DNA of 53,252 nt from Gracilaria caudata (GCA_030374735.1 JASCIV010000077.1:1-53252), one strand, 5' to 3'; positions 33,799-44,690 are shown, numbered from the stretch's first letter. Numbers and translations: made by a program. Notes: generated from the sequence alone by a model not told the origin.

Positions 33799-34722
33799 AT
33801 GAATCGCTTCACAACATGTTTCTGTGCTGTTTTCCCCGCTGTTCTCGTGTTTGTGAGCTTGATTTCCACTGCCCGCTCGCACGGCATGATGTGCACTCCC
33901 CGTCAACGAGGCGCGTACCGATCGGTCAAATGTGGCTCCGATCTCGATTTCCCGGATAACGCCGTCACGGATCACTGCGCACATTGTCTCAACGGAGGAA
34001 CTGTCTCCACCGTCAAGGCCAACCTTCCGCCCGGCGGATGGACTGTGTACGAGCCCACCATAGATTTCTTCGGCAGTGCAGATCGCGCCGGTCTTTGTGG
34101 CGATCCAAAGGGACAGATCGATCATATGGTTGGAGGCTCGTTCATGCCGTATCCCAGTGTACCCATTGTGGCCAATTGGCAGAAAGGTGCTCAGGTCGAT
34201 TTTGTGGCTGAGATTGATACCAACCACAATGGCTATTTCGAGTTCTTTGTGTGTAACCTTGATGCGTGTGGAAAGCCCGATATCGATGCGAGTTGTTTCT
34301 ATCACAACCACTGCGTGAAGCTTAACCGAGTGCCTCACCAGTCGTGCGAGAATCCGTCAGATGCGACGATTCATGAATGTGGACCAATTGATATCAATTA
34401 TCCTGGACGTTGGTATGTGCCGTGCCGTAACACCGGTCACGTCGGTGTGCACATTGTGGGCGGAGATTCTGGTACCATGCGATATCAACTGCCCGCCGAT
34501 CTGGAGTGCCAGCACTGTGTGGTGCAGTACTACTGGGCCACTGCCAACTCGTGCGCTCCACGCGGCTTCAAGGAGTACATTGTGAACTACAACTTTCCGT
34601 TCGGCACCACCTGTGACTCCGACGGCGGCGCGCGGGGAACGTACCGCGCCGACATGGCCGAGTGCGGCGGTGACTTGGTGCCCGAAGAATTCTGGACGTG
34701 CGCCGATGTGCAGATTGGATGA
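33799..34722 (+). CDS. Secreted AA15-like lytic polysaccharide monooxygenase
   Basis: This is a 307-residue, intron-free protein. LPMOs are secreted copper enzymes that cut chitin or cellulose by oxidation. Residues 1-27 form a signal peptide cut so that His28 becomes the first residue (HGMMCTPRQRG), the hallmark of the copper 'histidine brace'. The second brace His is probably His143 in DTNHNGYFEFFVC, matching the family's NHxGYFEF. LECQHCVVQYYW near the C-terminus matches the AA15 disulfide strand. Many Cys residues (for example in DHCAHCLNGG) fit this family's disulfides. The length fits a single catalytic domain without a binding module. AATAAA lies about 115 bases past the stop (34838-34843). 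In an alga it may remodel its own wall or attack that of another organism; the substrate cannot be told from sequence. Confidence 0.85.
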   Translation: MNRFTTCFCAVFPAVLVFVSLISTARSHGMMCTPRQRGAYRSVKCGSDLDFPDNAVTDHCAHCLNGGTVSTVKANLPPGGWTVYEPTIDFFGSADRAGLCGDPKGQIDHMVGGSFMPYPSVPIVANWQKGAQVDFVAEIDTNHNGYFEFFVCNLDACGKPDIDASCFYHNHCVKLNRVPHQSCENPSDATIHECGPIDINYPGRWYVPCRNTGHVGVHIVGGDSGTMRYQLPADLECQHCVVQYYWATANSCAPRGFKEYIVNYNFPFGTTCDSDGGARGTYRADMAECGGDLVPEEFWTCADVQIG

Positions 34723-35086
34723 GAGCGCGTGCGCTGTGTGTTTTTCAGGGCCCGTTTATCGACGATATGTTGTGTACAGAGTTGTGTACAAAGAGAGATC
34801 AACAAAAAGTAGCTAATGGAGCGCTTAGAGCTTTAGTAATAAAAATAATACAATATTTGAAGAAAGCCCAGCTCAGATCGGTTTTGTGATCCAATTCACC
34901 GGCTCCGCTCGTGGCTGGATCCTCTTCCGTCCTGTTACAACTCTCCCGCATTACAGCGGCGTGTGTAATGAAGTTTAATGTAATTGCACGTGTACGTGAA
35001 CAACGTCACACATGTCATGTTAACGTACAGCAAGGCGTCGGCCGACAGTGCTTACAGAAAAGCTGCAGCACGCGGCTCGTTGCGCT
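34723..35086. other. Convergent gap between LPMO and VWA genes
   Basis: This gap contains the LPMO 3' region with AATAAA at 34838. No other feature is seen. Confidence 0.55.
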
Positions 35087-36673
35087 TTAGCAGCCCTTGA
35101 CGCCGTTCACCTGCACCACCGTGGGAGGAACTCCAGCCCCGCTGGCGGTGTACTCGTATTTGCATTCGAACGAATCGGTGGGAAGGTCGCAAACTCCAGG
35201 CAGTAGCTGAACCGTCTGAATCACCGTCTTCTCTTCATCCGGGAACAGCTGGAACGGGAAGTTCGGGTTGTACGACGTGGTCATGAATTCGTCGCACGCA
35301 GCGGTGTCAGCTTCGTACGTGAGCGGCAGGCTCGATATTAATGAGTTGATCAGCTCGATCAGCTCGTCCTGGTTGGTGGTGGCAGCCACGTCTCCGCCAG
35401 TGCCTTCCGCAATGTCATCAGCTTGTCCAGGCCCGGCGGAACCAGAGCCGCATCCGTAGGCGCTCGGAGCGCGATTCAGTCCGCCTTCGAAGGTTCCAAA
35501 GTTCACGGCAACCACCGTGATACCCTTATCATTCAGCTTGTCGATGACCAACTTTCTTGTGATTTCCACTCCACCAACGCAACTGGGCTCATGCCCCGGA
35601 AAGTCTCCAAAGTACACCAAAATCTTGCGCGAGTTTTCTCTCCAGCCGATGCTGTCCTCAGTTGCTATCTTGTACAACGCCACAAGGTTGGCTTCATCGG
35701 CGTCGCCACCACCAGAAGCGGAGAGTGAATTGATTGCGGCGTACACAGTGTCGGTGTCGGCAGTGATAGGCGCAAGATTTTGGAAGCCATCATCCAACTC
35801 CGTCTCGTCCCTGAACATCCCAACTCCAAACCGTACATTGCCTGAGACCTTCTTTCGCTCATCAACCACGCTGTTAAAGTTTTCTTTGGCCTTACCGATA
35901 GCTCTGCCCATGGAGCCTGTTGCGTCGCTTAGCAAGTAAACGTCTTCAACAGACACACCAGAGCCTTCGTTCACAAACGTGAGTGAAAAGTCGTACTTCT
36001 CCCCCACAATTGGATCCACGAACTCAATCTTGTCACCGGTGTCCAGCTTGACCGGACCACACGAGAACCCTTCACCGTCCGCAGAGAGACACTTCTGAAC
36101 CTTGCAACCAAGATCCTTAACGTCTTTGCAATCCTTTCTGGCGTCCTTCCTTTTCAGGAAGCATCTTCCAGGGCACGTTTCCTTCACTTCTGGAATCTTG
36201 CATGAGTATCCGAGCGCACTACCAATGCCACACGTCTGCACCTTGCATCCAAGAGCCTTCACATTCTTGCACTCCCTGCGAGCCTGCTTTCTCTTGCTTC
36301 GACACACATCCGGACATCCAGTGGGCGGTGTGGCGCAAGTCCAGCCCTTTTCACCCGCGTCCGACGTACACTTTTGCAGAGTGCAACCCAGCAACTTCAG
36401 CTTCCTGCACTGCTTCCTGGTGCTCTTCCTATCGGCGCTGCAAACGGCGGGGCACGATGCGGGAGCCGGGGTGGGGGCAACGCACGAGAAGCCTTCGGTG
36501 CCGGCATCATCGGTGCACTTCTTGACGACACAGCCCAGCGGCTTGAAATCCTTGCATGACTTCCTGGCGAGCTTCCTGGTTTCGAGACATTCGGAGGGAC
36601 AGTCCTGAGCTTGGCTCACATGAATGAAGCCAATCGCGAGCAACACGGTGATGATAAGATGAAGTTTAGCCAT
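35087..36673 (-). CDS. Secreted VWA-domain protein with four cysteine modules
   Basis: This is a 528-residue, intron-free protein. Residues 1-22 form a signal peptide (MAKLHLIITVLLAIGFIHVSQA). Four modules of about 40 residues follow (25-64, 74-113, 120-158, 167-205). Each has six Cys in the same spacing, a basic RK-rich helix-like stretch and an LGC motif. A von Willebrand factor A domain follows: YLLSDATGSMGRA (Asp250, the MIDAS metal site with Thr in place of the first Ser), SGGGDADEANLVAL, and RKILVYFGDFPGHEPSC. VWA domains bind proteins or sugars through a divalent metal. The C-terminal 120 residues, with four Cys and an immunoglobulin-like character, end in GVKGC. The ATG at 36673 starts the signal peptide; the frame is open upstream, but that part lacks protein character. 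It is probably an adhesion or wall protein. Confidence 0.85.
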   Translation of the reverse strand: MAKLHLIITVLLAIGFIHVSQAQDCPSECLETRKLARKSCKDFKPLGCVVKKCTDDAGTEGFSCVAPTPAPASCPAVCSADRKSTRKQCRKLKLLGCTLQKCTSDAGEKGWTCATPPTGCPDVCRSKRKQARRECKNVKALGCKVQTCGIGSALGYSCKIPEVKETCPGRCFLKRKDARKDCKDVKDLGCKVQKCLSADGEGFSCGPVKLDTGDKIEFVDPIVGEKYDFSLTFVNEGSGVSVEDVYLLSDATGSMGRAIGKAKENFNSVVDERKKVSGNVRFGVGMFRDETELDDGFQNLAPITADTDTVYAAINSLSASGGGDADEANLVALYKIATEDSIGWRENSRKILVYFGDFPGHEPSCVGGVEITRKLVIDKLNDKGITVVAVNFGTFEGGLNRAPSAYGCGSGSAGPGQADDIAEGTGGDVAATTNQDELIELINSLISSLPLTYEADTAACDEFMTTSYNPNFPFQLFPDEEKTVIQTVQLLPGVCDLPTDSFECKYEYTASGAGVPPTVVQVNGVKGC

Positions 36674-36760
36674 GATCAACAATGGCTGGGAAAGCACAGT
36701 CGAAGAACAGCTCGTTGGCTGTGCTGGTGAAGGGTGTGGGAGGAGCGAGGAGACGGGGTC

Positions 36761-36770
36761 TTTAAAAGGG
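36761..36770 (-). promoter_or_regulatory. Weak TATA-like site of the VWA gene
   Basis: The minus strand reads CCCTTTTAAA about 90-100 bp before the ATG. It is the right place but a poor match to TATAAA. Confidence 0.35.
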
Positions 36771-37893
36771 GTTTCAGGGTTTACGTTTTTTTTGTGGAAA
36801 TGATGCCAACGGCCGGACATGAAATGTGCTACGAAGCGGTTGTAGGCCAAACAAAACAGTAGTGTGAAGCTGGCGGGACAAACAGATTATGCTGGTGGAT
36901 CACACAAAATTGCGGGGCACAAGTATTGAGGAATGAGGTCGATTGTCGGGACTGTGGAGTGACAATGAGTGTCATTTGGTTTACAGGATTCTGCATGTGC
37001 CTCTTGCTCAAGCGAGAAGGCCCTCAACTGAAAAAACGGCGCGTCGGAGGTTGTACTACAGCACTTGACGACGTGTTGGGCGTGAGTGCTGGTTGTGCTC
37101 TTACTGCAAGCATGACGGCCGTTAGCGGGCCCTTCGCACATCTGAGAGATTGTACGAGATGCGACAACGCAACCTGACACGCGTTCTCGCTGGGATGTCT
37201 GTGCGCTCTGGACACTTCGCGCCGATGTCCAGCCATCCCACGTGTCCTACAGCATTTCTTTTTACAAAAGGTACTGAGACCCACCTTACAGTGTAACAAT
37301 AATATTAATGCGCGCCGAGCTTACAGCCATTTGACATCGAGTTGACAACGTCGACTGTCACCATAACATGACGCGCACCGCATTTACCTCTCATTTTGGT
37401 TGCCGTTTCGTGCAGAGGGGCGGGGGCGCCCGCTCCCGTTGCTTCCCCTCGTGAGGTCTTGCCATCAAGCAAGGAGCTCGCTCGTGTGAGCTCCAATGAA
37501 CTGATAGGTTGCTCTTAAACGCTGGTGCGTTTGAAAGCTTGATGTTACGCCACAAGCATCTCGGGGAGATTTTTTCACTCCCCGTATCATATCTCCCGCC
37601 TCTGTCATCTGTTCGAGCTCAAAGTCTACAAAGACAGATTGCTAAAAACGGCAATCTCACCCCTCTGGCCATCGGAACCGGTCGTAAGCGTCCCTCCGCA
37701 ACCTGCTTCATCCGCAGCAGGCCTCTTCTTTTCAGCTGGCTCACTTGTCACTCGGTGCCTCACAGCTCTCGTTACCCTCTCATGTGCAGGGCCTCTGTTT
37801 TGTTAGTCTCCCGCCTTTGTACTACGCTGTCGGAGGTACCAAAGGACGCATCTGTAGGGCGCGTTATTGATTACGAAGCAAGCTGTTGATGAT
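36771..37893. other. Intergenic stretch
   Basis: This is the divergent region between the VWA gene and the orphan gene at 37894. An open frame at 37509-37889 runs up to the orphan's start and could be an upstream exon, but I found no convincing splice pair. Confidence 0.4.
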
Positions 37894-39171
37894 ATGGAAC
37901 GCGGGCGACACAGCTGTTGTCGTCCTGGTGTGAACACGAAGGCCCCGAGAACATCACCACACACCAACGCATCCAAACGTGTCCCGAAGCATGCGAACAC
38001 GTCATCCACTACACGTACATCTCAAAGAAGTGAACTACGCGATCGCAATTCGAACACGCCTCCACCCAAGTTGAACAAAAAACAGCAGAAGCTCATTTAC
38101 GACTGGCTGAAACCGAACATGGAGCACCTTCTTCGTACAGCGGCAAGCGATCTAGGGATAACTGATGCAAAGGACACAGCACCCAAACATTGTGTGCGGA
38201 TAGTGCAGAACGTATTTGAAGATGAGGGCGTACGCCGCTTTCCGTGCTTCGCCAATGTATCGAACGCTGTGTTCAAGGAGCTGCACAAAGCTCTGAAAGA
38301 GCATCGCAAGGGAAAAATGTGTGTGAAGTACGGCTATGTTGGGCGCATCGCAATGAAGTTTGATCCAAGCCAAATGGCCAAGACGCCCGACAGTGAAGCT
38401 GCGGAGAACATAGGATCCGCTAATTCTGGGCGACTTGTCAAAGATCCCTCAATTAGGGACCACATTGGCAAGGTTCGCGCGGAATTGCCCGGGGGTGGAA
38501 GAGAATACTGGAAAGTCATATCTCATGCCAGCAAGTTGGACCTAGATAGAGAACGAAACTCTGCAAAAGGAACCGACCTGAGGAATTACATCAAGGAGCA
38601 ACTTGCAAAGATCCCAGGGATGAAGAACGAGTCGTTCTGGTTTTTCGATTGGCCTAGTTGTCTTGATTTAAATTCAGGTGACAAAGACTGTCATCGTGGT
38701 GAAAATTACAACACGGTCAAAGAGAATGTTGTGCAGAAATTTCATCAGAATGATGCCCAGCTCTTTGCGAAGTGGAGCTTGTCACACTCCATTGCGACTA
38801 GCTTGGGGTTTCACCCCCATTCGTCTGTAATAAGCCCGACAGACAAATGCCGTGCGTTCTGGAAGTCTCGGTTTCTTTTCGCCGGCAAGCGGACAGAGCA
38901 TGACGGTGTAAAAAAGTTTAAGGGAGTTGCGTTGGACACGGTTCTAGCGAGAGTTTGGAACGCAGATATGACGCTTAAATCACATTGGGTGTGCGAGCTA
39001 TCAGCAGTAACAAAGAAGCGATGGAATCGCTATGTCGCGCCACACGATCACTCACTTGCAGCGTTTGATGAACGAAGCCGGTTCAAGCCACGCGAGCCTA
39101 TTCATCTTGACTGCAGCGTTTGTTATGACGTTCTCAGGGAAGAGGGCCCAGTATTACTTAAACCGTTGTAG
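37894..39171 (+). CDS. Orphan 425-residue protein
   Basis: I do not recognise a family. The N-terminus (about 1-65) is basic and Ser/Thr/Asn-rich (TSQRSELRDRNSNTPPPKLN) and looks disordered. From about 66 on, a helical region (KKQQKLIYDWLKPNMEHLL) leads into a mixed domain with conserved-looking aromatic blocks (YWKVISHASKLDLDRERNS, SFWFFDWPSC, WSLSHSIATSLGFHPHSS, CRAFWKSRFLF). No P-loop, zinc finger, signal peptide or membrane segment is seen. The composition and long clean frame in a gene island favour a real gene. The ATG at 37894 is the first in the frame. Possible roles include a nuclear or transposon-derived protein, without direct support. Confidence 0.65.
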   Translation: MERGRHSCCRPGVNTKAPRTSPHTNASKRVPKHANTSSTTRTSQRSELRDRNSNTPPPKLNKKQQKLIYDWLKPNMEHLLRTAASDLGITDAKDTAPKHCVRIVQNVFEDEGVRRFPCFANVSNAVFKELHKALKEHRKGKMCVKYGYVGRIAMKFDPSQMAKTPDSEAAENIGSANSGRLVKDPSIRDHIGKVRAELPGGGREYWKVISHASKLDLDRERNSAKGTDLRNYIKEQLAKIPGMKNESFWFFDWPSCLDLNSGDKDCHRGENYNTVKENVVQKFHQNDAQLFAKWSLSHSIATSLGFHPHSSVISPTDKCRAFWKSRFLFAGKRTEHDGVKKFKGVALDTVLARVWNADMTLKSHWVCELSAVTKKRWNRYVAPHDHSLAAFDERSRFKPREPIHLDCSVCYDVLREEGPVLLKPL

Positions 39172-39481
39172 AGAATTGGCGGAGATATGTTCACAAGAAA
39201 GGTTGCAGAGCAAGAAGTGCCATGCATAAATTATGAAAAGTGCATAATGTCATCTTGATATCAGTGTCAAGCAAGCATGCTTTCAATCCACCTTGTTTAC
39301 GTTAGATACTTATAGCCAGGTAGAAAGGCAAAACCTGAGCATGTTGTCCAGCTCGGAGATAAAGATATAACACCAAAAGCTGTACAAGGGATAACTACCA
39401 CTGTAGCAAGACATCTCGAACCACAGTGCGCACACTCGCACTAACACTGTGGACATCATAAGAGCGTCAATTCTTATAACG
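39172..39481. other. Convergent intergenic gap
   Basis: Nothing is seen beyond the 3' ends of two convergent genes. Confidence 0.5.
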
Positions 39482-40951
39482 TCAAACATTCAAAGTATCA
39501 GGTTCCGGAGCACCTTCTATGCCCCAAATCATTTGTTTCAGGTTCGTTGCAATTTCGACCACTGATATGACGATGACAACATCTGCCAATTTCTTGAGAG
39601 TCCGAAGAGTTTCGAGATCCACTCTGTTCCACAACCTTGTAACAGCAACGACTGTACATATCAGGAGCGGTAGAAGTGAAATATGCTTGGCAAAGAGCAG
39701 AACTTGCTGCAAAACTTTAGCCTCCTCATTTTGAATGACGCTTTCCTTGTGTGTCCCAACTATGGCATTGCGAACATTAAGCGGAACTTTGTTGATGTAC
39801 GAAGAAACATCTTTCTGCAAATCGATGTGGCTGTCGCTCTCCCCATTCCTCATTTCGCTTTGTTGATCGGAAAAGCTACTGCTGTTTTGTGCAGTCGACG
39901 CCCTGCCTCCCAGGCTGCGTATCAAACCTTGTCTGATAAAATCTTCATCACTTTCTGAAGCTTTCTGTTCAACAACAGCAGTTTTCTCAAGGAGAAAGAG
40001 GAGAAGCCATTGAACCCTTGCCTTCTGTCTCTCTCTCTCAGAAATCGCCAGAGGAAAATGTTCATATTCTGGCCTGAGAATGCTCTTGAAGATTTTGACG
40101 ATATTAAGAGAGAACCGGAATCCATCTCTGCCATCTCTCGACGGACCATCCACCTCGGTATTTTCATTGGTGTCGAAACGATTCTGGCCTTCTGAAGCAG
40201 TTCTGAGGTACTTCTTAATATACTTCTTTTTCCTCTCGGGAGGCTTTGGGATAATTCCCCAGCGATGAGCAGCATCACAGAGCTTCTTTCTAAATAAGAA
40301 GCAAAGTACGCCCAAGAAAATCGTGAAAAAAAGAGCCCAAGCTGTACAAAAGACCATCACCCCGACGCTGAGGAATACTTCATCACTTGCAGAAGCAATG
40401 CCTTCCTCTGTGGATAAAGAGGAAGACGTTCTCATCCACCACCTTTGTCGCCATCCTACGAGTACGAGTGAAAGTCCTGCTGAAATTGAGAGACCGATTA
40501 TCGTGCTTATGCGAGTAAGATAATTCCCATGTTGATCAACATCAGAAAACGGGATCCATTTCACGCGTGAACGATGTGCTAGGTATATCGCATAGACCAC
40601 TTCGCACAAAATCTCGACAAAGCCATACACAACCAAACAATAAGGCAACCAAGAGAGCCATTGAAGACGGACTTTGAAAGCAGATCGAAGTTCAAAGAAA
40701 GAGAAAGCCTCTGCAAAAACCGCAACCGCAAGCTCCAGAATTTCAAGAACAAGATATATTTTAATCTTGCAACGAGATGCTCGACAGGGTTCAGCAGATT
40801 CCATCATGAGCGTGGCTTGCATGCCCGCGAAAAGGATGGCGGTGAAGGCAAGAATGGACTCCCAACTCAAACCAGGCTCATCGAACGTTTGGAATGATTC
40901 GCGAGTCACAGCACATGGCAAGCTGGAACTCAATGCGGGAAGAACGGGCAT
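39482..40951 (-). CDS. Multi-pass membrane protein of unknown family
   Basis: This is a 489-residue, intron-free protein. By hydrophobicity it has about five membrane segments in the first half (around SILAFTAILFAGM, KIYLVLEILELAVAVFAEAF, LPYCLVVYGFVEILCEVVYA, TIIGLSISAGLSLVLVGW, FLSVGVMVFCTAWALFFTI), then a long soluble basic loop (about 235-410, with ERKKKYIKKYLRTA and SFSDQQSE), then two more segments near the end (HISLLPLLICTVVAV and ADVVIVISVVEIATNL). A signal peptide is not clear. No family is recognised. Channel, transporter or receptor roles are all open. The ATG at 40951 was chosen over a GTG seven codons upstream. Convergent with the orphan gene at 37894. Confidence 0.7.
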   Translation of the reverse strand: MPVLPALSSSLPCAVTRESFQTFDEPGLSWESILAFTAILFAGMQATLMMESAEPCRASRCKIKIYLVLEILELAVAVFAEAFSFFELRSAFKVRLQWLSWLPYCLVVYGFVEILCEVVYAIYLAHRSRVKWIPFSDVDQHGNYLTRISTIIGLSISAGLSLVLVGWRQRWWMRTSSSLSTEEGIASASDEVFLSVGVMVFCTAWALFFTIFLGVLCFLFRKKLCDAAHRWGIIPKPPERKKKYIKKYLRTASEGQNRFDTNENTEVDGPSRDGRDGFRFSLNIVKIFKSILRPEYEHFPLAISERERQKARVQWLLLFLLEKTAVVEQKASESDEDFIRQGLIRSLGGRASTAQNSSSFSDQQSEMRNGESDSHIDLQKDVSSYINKVPLNVRNAIVGTHKESVIQNEEAKVLQQVLLFAKHISLLPLLICTVVAVTRLWNRVDLETLRTLKKLADVVIVISVVEIATNLKQMIWGIEGAPEPDTLNV

Positions 40952-42430
40952 GATGAGAAGGTGAGTGTTCACACAAGTACGACGATGCGGAACAGAGGAG
41001 CAGTTTTCGAATGCAAAGGATGTATTCGATGTTGCCAGAAGAAATGAAGACTGGGTGGAGGCAGGTTTGTACTTCAGAGGAGCTTCCCCACTGGTATATA
41101 TATGCTTTTGCAGTGTTGACTCAGCTCTGCAGTAATGGGTATATGCCGGCGAGTATCATTGAGATGAAGGTCGATACAGCTGTATTGCTTACGGAACTTG
41201 TTGACTTTGGGAGTAGAGGGATAGGGAATACTGCCGTCGGCTCCATCTCAATGATTGAGATGGCCAACTACTTACGTGTACAATCTCAAGTCACACAAAA
41301 ATCAGACTGAGCTTGTGGAACACAACTGCAACCAATTATCTAGCTGTACAGAAATTTTTTGATCTGAACCTTTTTATTTGCCAGTCTCGTGAGGTTCGAA
41401 AGCAGAATATCAGTTTGACCGATACACGATTGTCACCAAGTGGCCACCAGGTGGGTACTATAGAGAGAAAGAGAGAGAGCGAGAGAGCGAGCAAGCTTCA
41501 GTTTCTGGCTGTTCGTATTCTCTGCCTAGGTAGAGCAAAAGATTATTACCCGCGGAGCCAATGCGTGTGAATTATGATTGCACTGACTCCCAAGATGCTC
41601 CATGCTGCATGGCACAGGCTACGGTTGTGAGCACAAAGGAAACTTGGCAGAGAATTGGCGCGCGATTGGCGCAGTCGTCGCTTGCTTGCGGTGCTTTTTG
41701 AACGCGTGTAAATCTTCTGCAGAAGCCCGCTTGATGAGACAAATCAGTTCTGAATTGCTTATACGTGCAACGGTACCGAACTTCAAACGTGTGCGCACGG
41801 AAGCACTGCTTTGTGAGATAAGCCGGAGGACCAGTTGGCACTGCCAACTGTGATTGAAAGCACTCCATTTCGGGTTCGTTTGATAATGGTGCAGTATCAA
41901 ACGCGAGCATGTCGCGAGACTAGAGCTACCCGCATTCCAACCACGTATAGTACAAGCAGATTTCAACTACACACTCTAGCCTCGACATCATCGGCATCGA
42001 ACCATCGAAAAGCGGGGCCACCAAATGTGTGCCCATAACGTGTGGACGTGGCAGGGTGTAGGCACAATGGGTGCTAACTCATGTCCACCGTTTCATTTGT
42101 CTTGAGAGAACGTGTTTCAAACCGTTGCTTTCTTTGTTCGGTGCGTTCTCTCCGTCGCGATGATATCCTTGCGATAATTTGTGCATCGTCATTCACGGAC
42201 TCTCTACGTGAACACTAAGTTTTGGGCAAGCTTGTCGTGTCCGTATCACTCCGTTTTTCCAGTGTTATCGCCAATGAACGTTCCACAACTCTCGCGAGTT
42301 CAACGAGCGCGCACAACCTCTCGGCCTAACCAGGTAACGTTAATTCGCAATGTCTTACAATGCTCTACCTCTACAGCGCACAGTGTGTATTTCCTAAGCC
42401 TCCAGCTGGCGTCACAATTCTTGCGTATTT
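40952..42430. other. Unassigned stretch
   Basis: No gene is supported. A GA-rich microsatellite lies inside. Confidence 0.45.
41463..41493. repeat. GA-rich microsatellite
   Basis: This is an AGAGAGCGAGAGAG-type run with few interruptions. Confidence 0.75.
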
Positions 42431-44396
42431 AAGTTAAAACTTTAGAATTAAGAGTCAATGCATCTCCCATTAACACTGTCATTTTATTCTGACTGTGTCA
42501 ATACTCAAAACTTTTGGCTTAACGCACAGACTCAAAAACGAACAAAAAGACTCAGTCTTTGCCCAAAATTAAAATAGCCGCACAAAGCAGAGTGTTAAGA
42601 GTCAAAGATTCTTGAAACTCTGTTTTATAAAAACATTTTAACTGTAAAAATGCCTCGTATTACTCCGAACAGCACTTTAATGCTTTAAAACTCCTTGCCG
42701 ACACCGCTTTCTGCGTCAATCAAATCTTTGAGACTATTAGCAAAGATATACACGTTCGCATCAAACAACGAAAGTAATTCGAACTTAGAGCTGCAAAAAC
42801 AAGGCGTAGTTTTTACATTAAACATTCGTTCTGCACCAACGTATAGACAAGTACAGGTCAACACTGTAATTAGTGTGACCCACACTGTTTCCAGGACCTC
42901 AAATTTTGACGGGTCACATAAAATAGTGTGGCCCAACTGTTTTAGCTGACCCCCTTTAAAGAGCTTAAAACTTCAATGTACGTGCTCTGCGCGCTTTAAT
43001 GTCCCAAGAAACGTACTATAGATGGATTAGAATATAATTGTTTTAAGGATTACAAAGATTCAAAATTATTATGGGCCACACTAATTTTTTACCAACATTA
43101 ATTTGAAACCCACAGTAGTTACAGTGTTCACCTGTACTTCTTATTCACATTATACTCATATTTTAAATATTTAATTTAAAAAGTCGTTACAAAAAAATGC
43201 AAAGGAAGCAAAAACTTCTTAGAACTAAACCGAAAAGACAATATTTTAACTTCGCAAATTGAGGACAAGAATATTAATGAGCATGTAATTAATTTTAAAA
43301 TAACCAATAATGTTTACAGCTAATTAATAAACAGAAAATTAGATGCATAACATTTTTTCGATAAACTGCAAAATTTCCAAACACTCTTGCGAAATATAAG
43401 TACATATATATTCAAGTTCTTTTTTCTAAATTGTTTTGAGTGATACATTTTTAATTACTACTATAACGCCGTATTGCTGCCAGAAGTATGAAATAAATGA
43501 AAAATTAAATGTGTCTGATTCTTATTTGCTTATTTGCTTATTTTGGACACCAAAGAATCGAACAGAACGAACTTCTCGTGAAGGTTAAGACAGGAAAAAG
43601 TATATACGTATATACCCAGAAATGGAAACAACAATGGAGTGTCTTCTTTTCTAAGAAAGTATATAAAAAAAGGTTCTTTAAGGATTTAAAACTGCGTTCG
43701 TTTTATAGTGCAACCAAAGTATCTTGAGCTAGAGCTTGGAAGCATTGGCCATGAAAAACATTATGTGACGAAAACGTTGTTTCGGCACCCAAAAGGTGTT
43801 TCAATTGACCCATCAAGGCTTCATCGAGCTCTGATTGGGCGTTTATTACAACCAAACAAAAAAATACTTTGATCTGGAGTAATGCACTTGTGGTCAGTAT
43901 ATCCATTATCTGCAGTATCAAATCTTTGCCGTTAAGAGCATGTCTCATTCCAGATTAAAAACTCTTCTTATCCGGATAATCCCTGCACGGAAATGGACCG
44001 CTCACCCAGATAATGATATCCTCAAAAATGCTTCAACCAACTTCGCATCTCAATCCCTCGCTTTTGAATTTGTGAATATTATATATAGATCTAAATGGTC
44101 TTGTCTCGTAGATTGGACCTAGCGCAGACCGGGCATGGTTTTAGTTGGGAGGTGTGGCGCGCTAAAGAGCTCCTGCTTCAGGACACTGGCCGGCACAACG
44201 CGAGCTGCGTCTCGAGGTGCCAAGGCAGCATGGATCTCGTCAGAGTTCATGCTTTCTAAGTGCATACGTTTTCGGAATAGCACTCTATCGAACACAAAGA
44301 GCGATTCCAAACGATAGAGCGAGATAGCGCATGAAGAAAGCAGTGAATAATCTAAACGAAAGAATTACTTCTTTAAAAAACGCAAGCACAATAGAG
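42431..44396. other. AT-rich gene-free stretch
   Basis: Strongly AT-rich DNA occupies about 42.43-43.70 kb, with no protein-like frame. It is followed by an unassigned segment up to the LTR at 44397. Confidence 0.5.
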
Positions 44397-44670
44397 TGTT
44401 GTAGAAGCATCTGGAAGCTTCTTAGAAGCAACTAGAAAATCTCGTCGTCTAGAGAATTCTAGAACTTTCCATAAAAGAATTTTCTACAAGTGTGTTATGT
44501 CTAATTGCAGAAACACACTGGAGGTCTAGAACACTATAGAACTTTATTCGGACAGTATAAAAGCATGAGCAAAGACACAGGGTGGACGGATGATAGAAGT
44601 CAAGCCGAGAGTGAGTGATTACAATCACTTAGTTTTTTATCCTGAGCGTTCACAACTTCCATAATCTACA
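44397..44670 (+). repeat. 5' LTR of the plus-strand Copia element
   Basis: The 274-base LTR begins TGTTGTAGAAG and ends TCTACA, the usual TG...CA ends. It contains AGAATTCTAGAA-type palindromes and a TATAAAAG box (about 44559). The primer-binding site follows at once. No second copy is in the window. Confidence 0.65.
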
Positions 44671-44690
44671 TTGGGTTATGGGCCCAGCCA
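44671..44690 (+). other. Primer-binding site
   Basis: TTGGGTTATGGGCCCAGCC directly after the LTR resembles the primer site of Drosophila copia, which uses an internal half of initiator Met-tRNA. Confidence 0.65.

Noticed and set aside
36674..36850. Extended N-terminus of the VWA protein
   Set aside because: The extra 59 residues precede a good signal peptide and include the promoter region. The ATG at 36673 is the better start.
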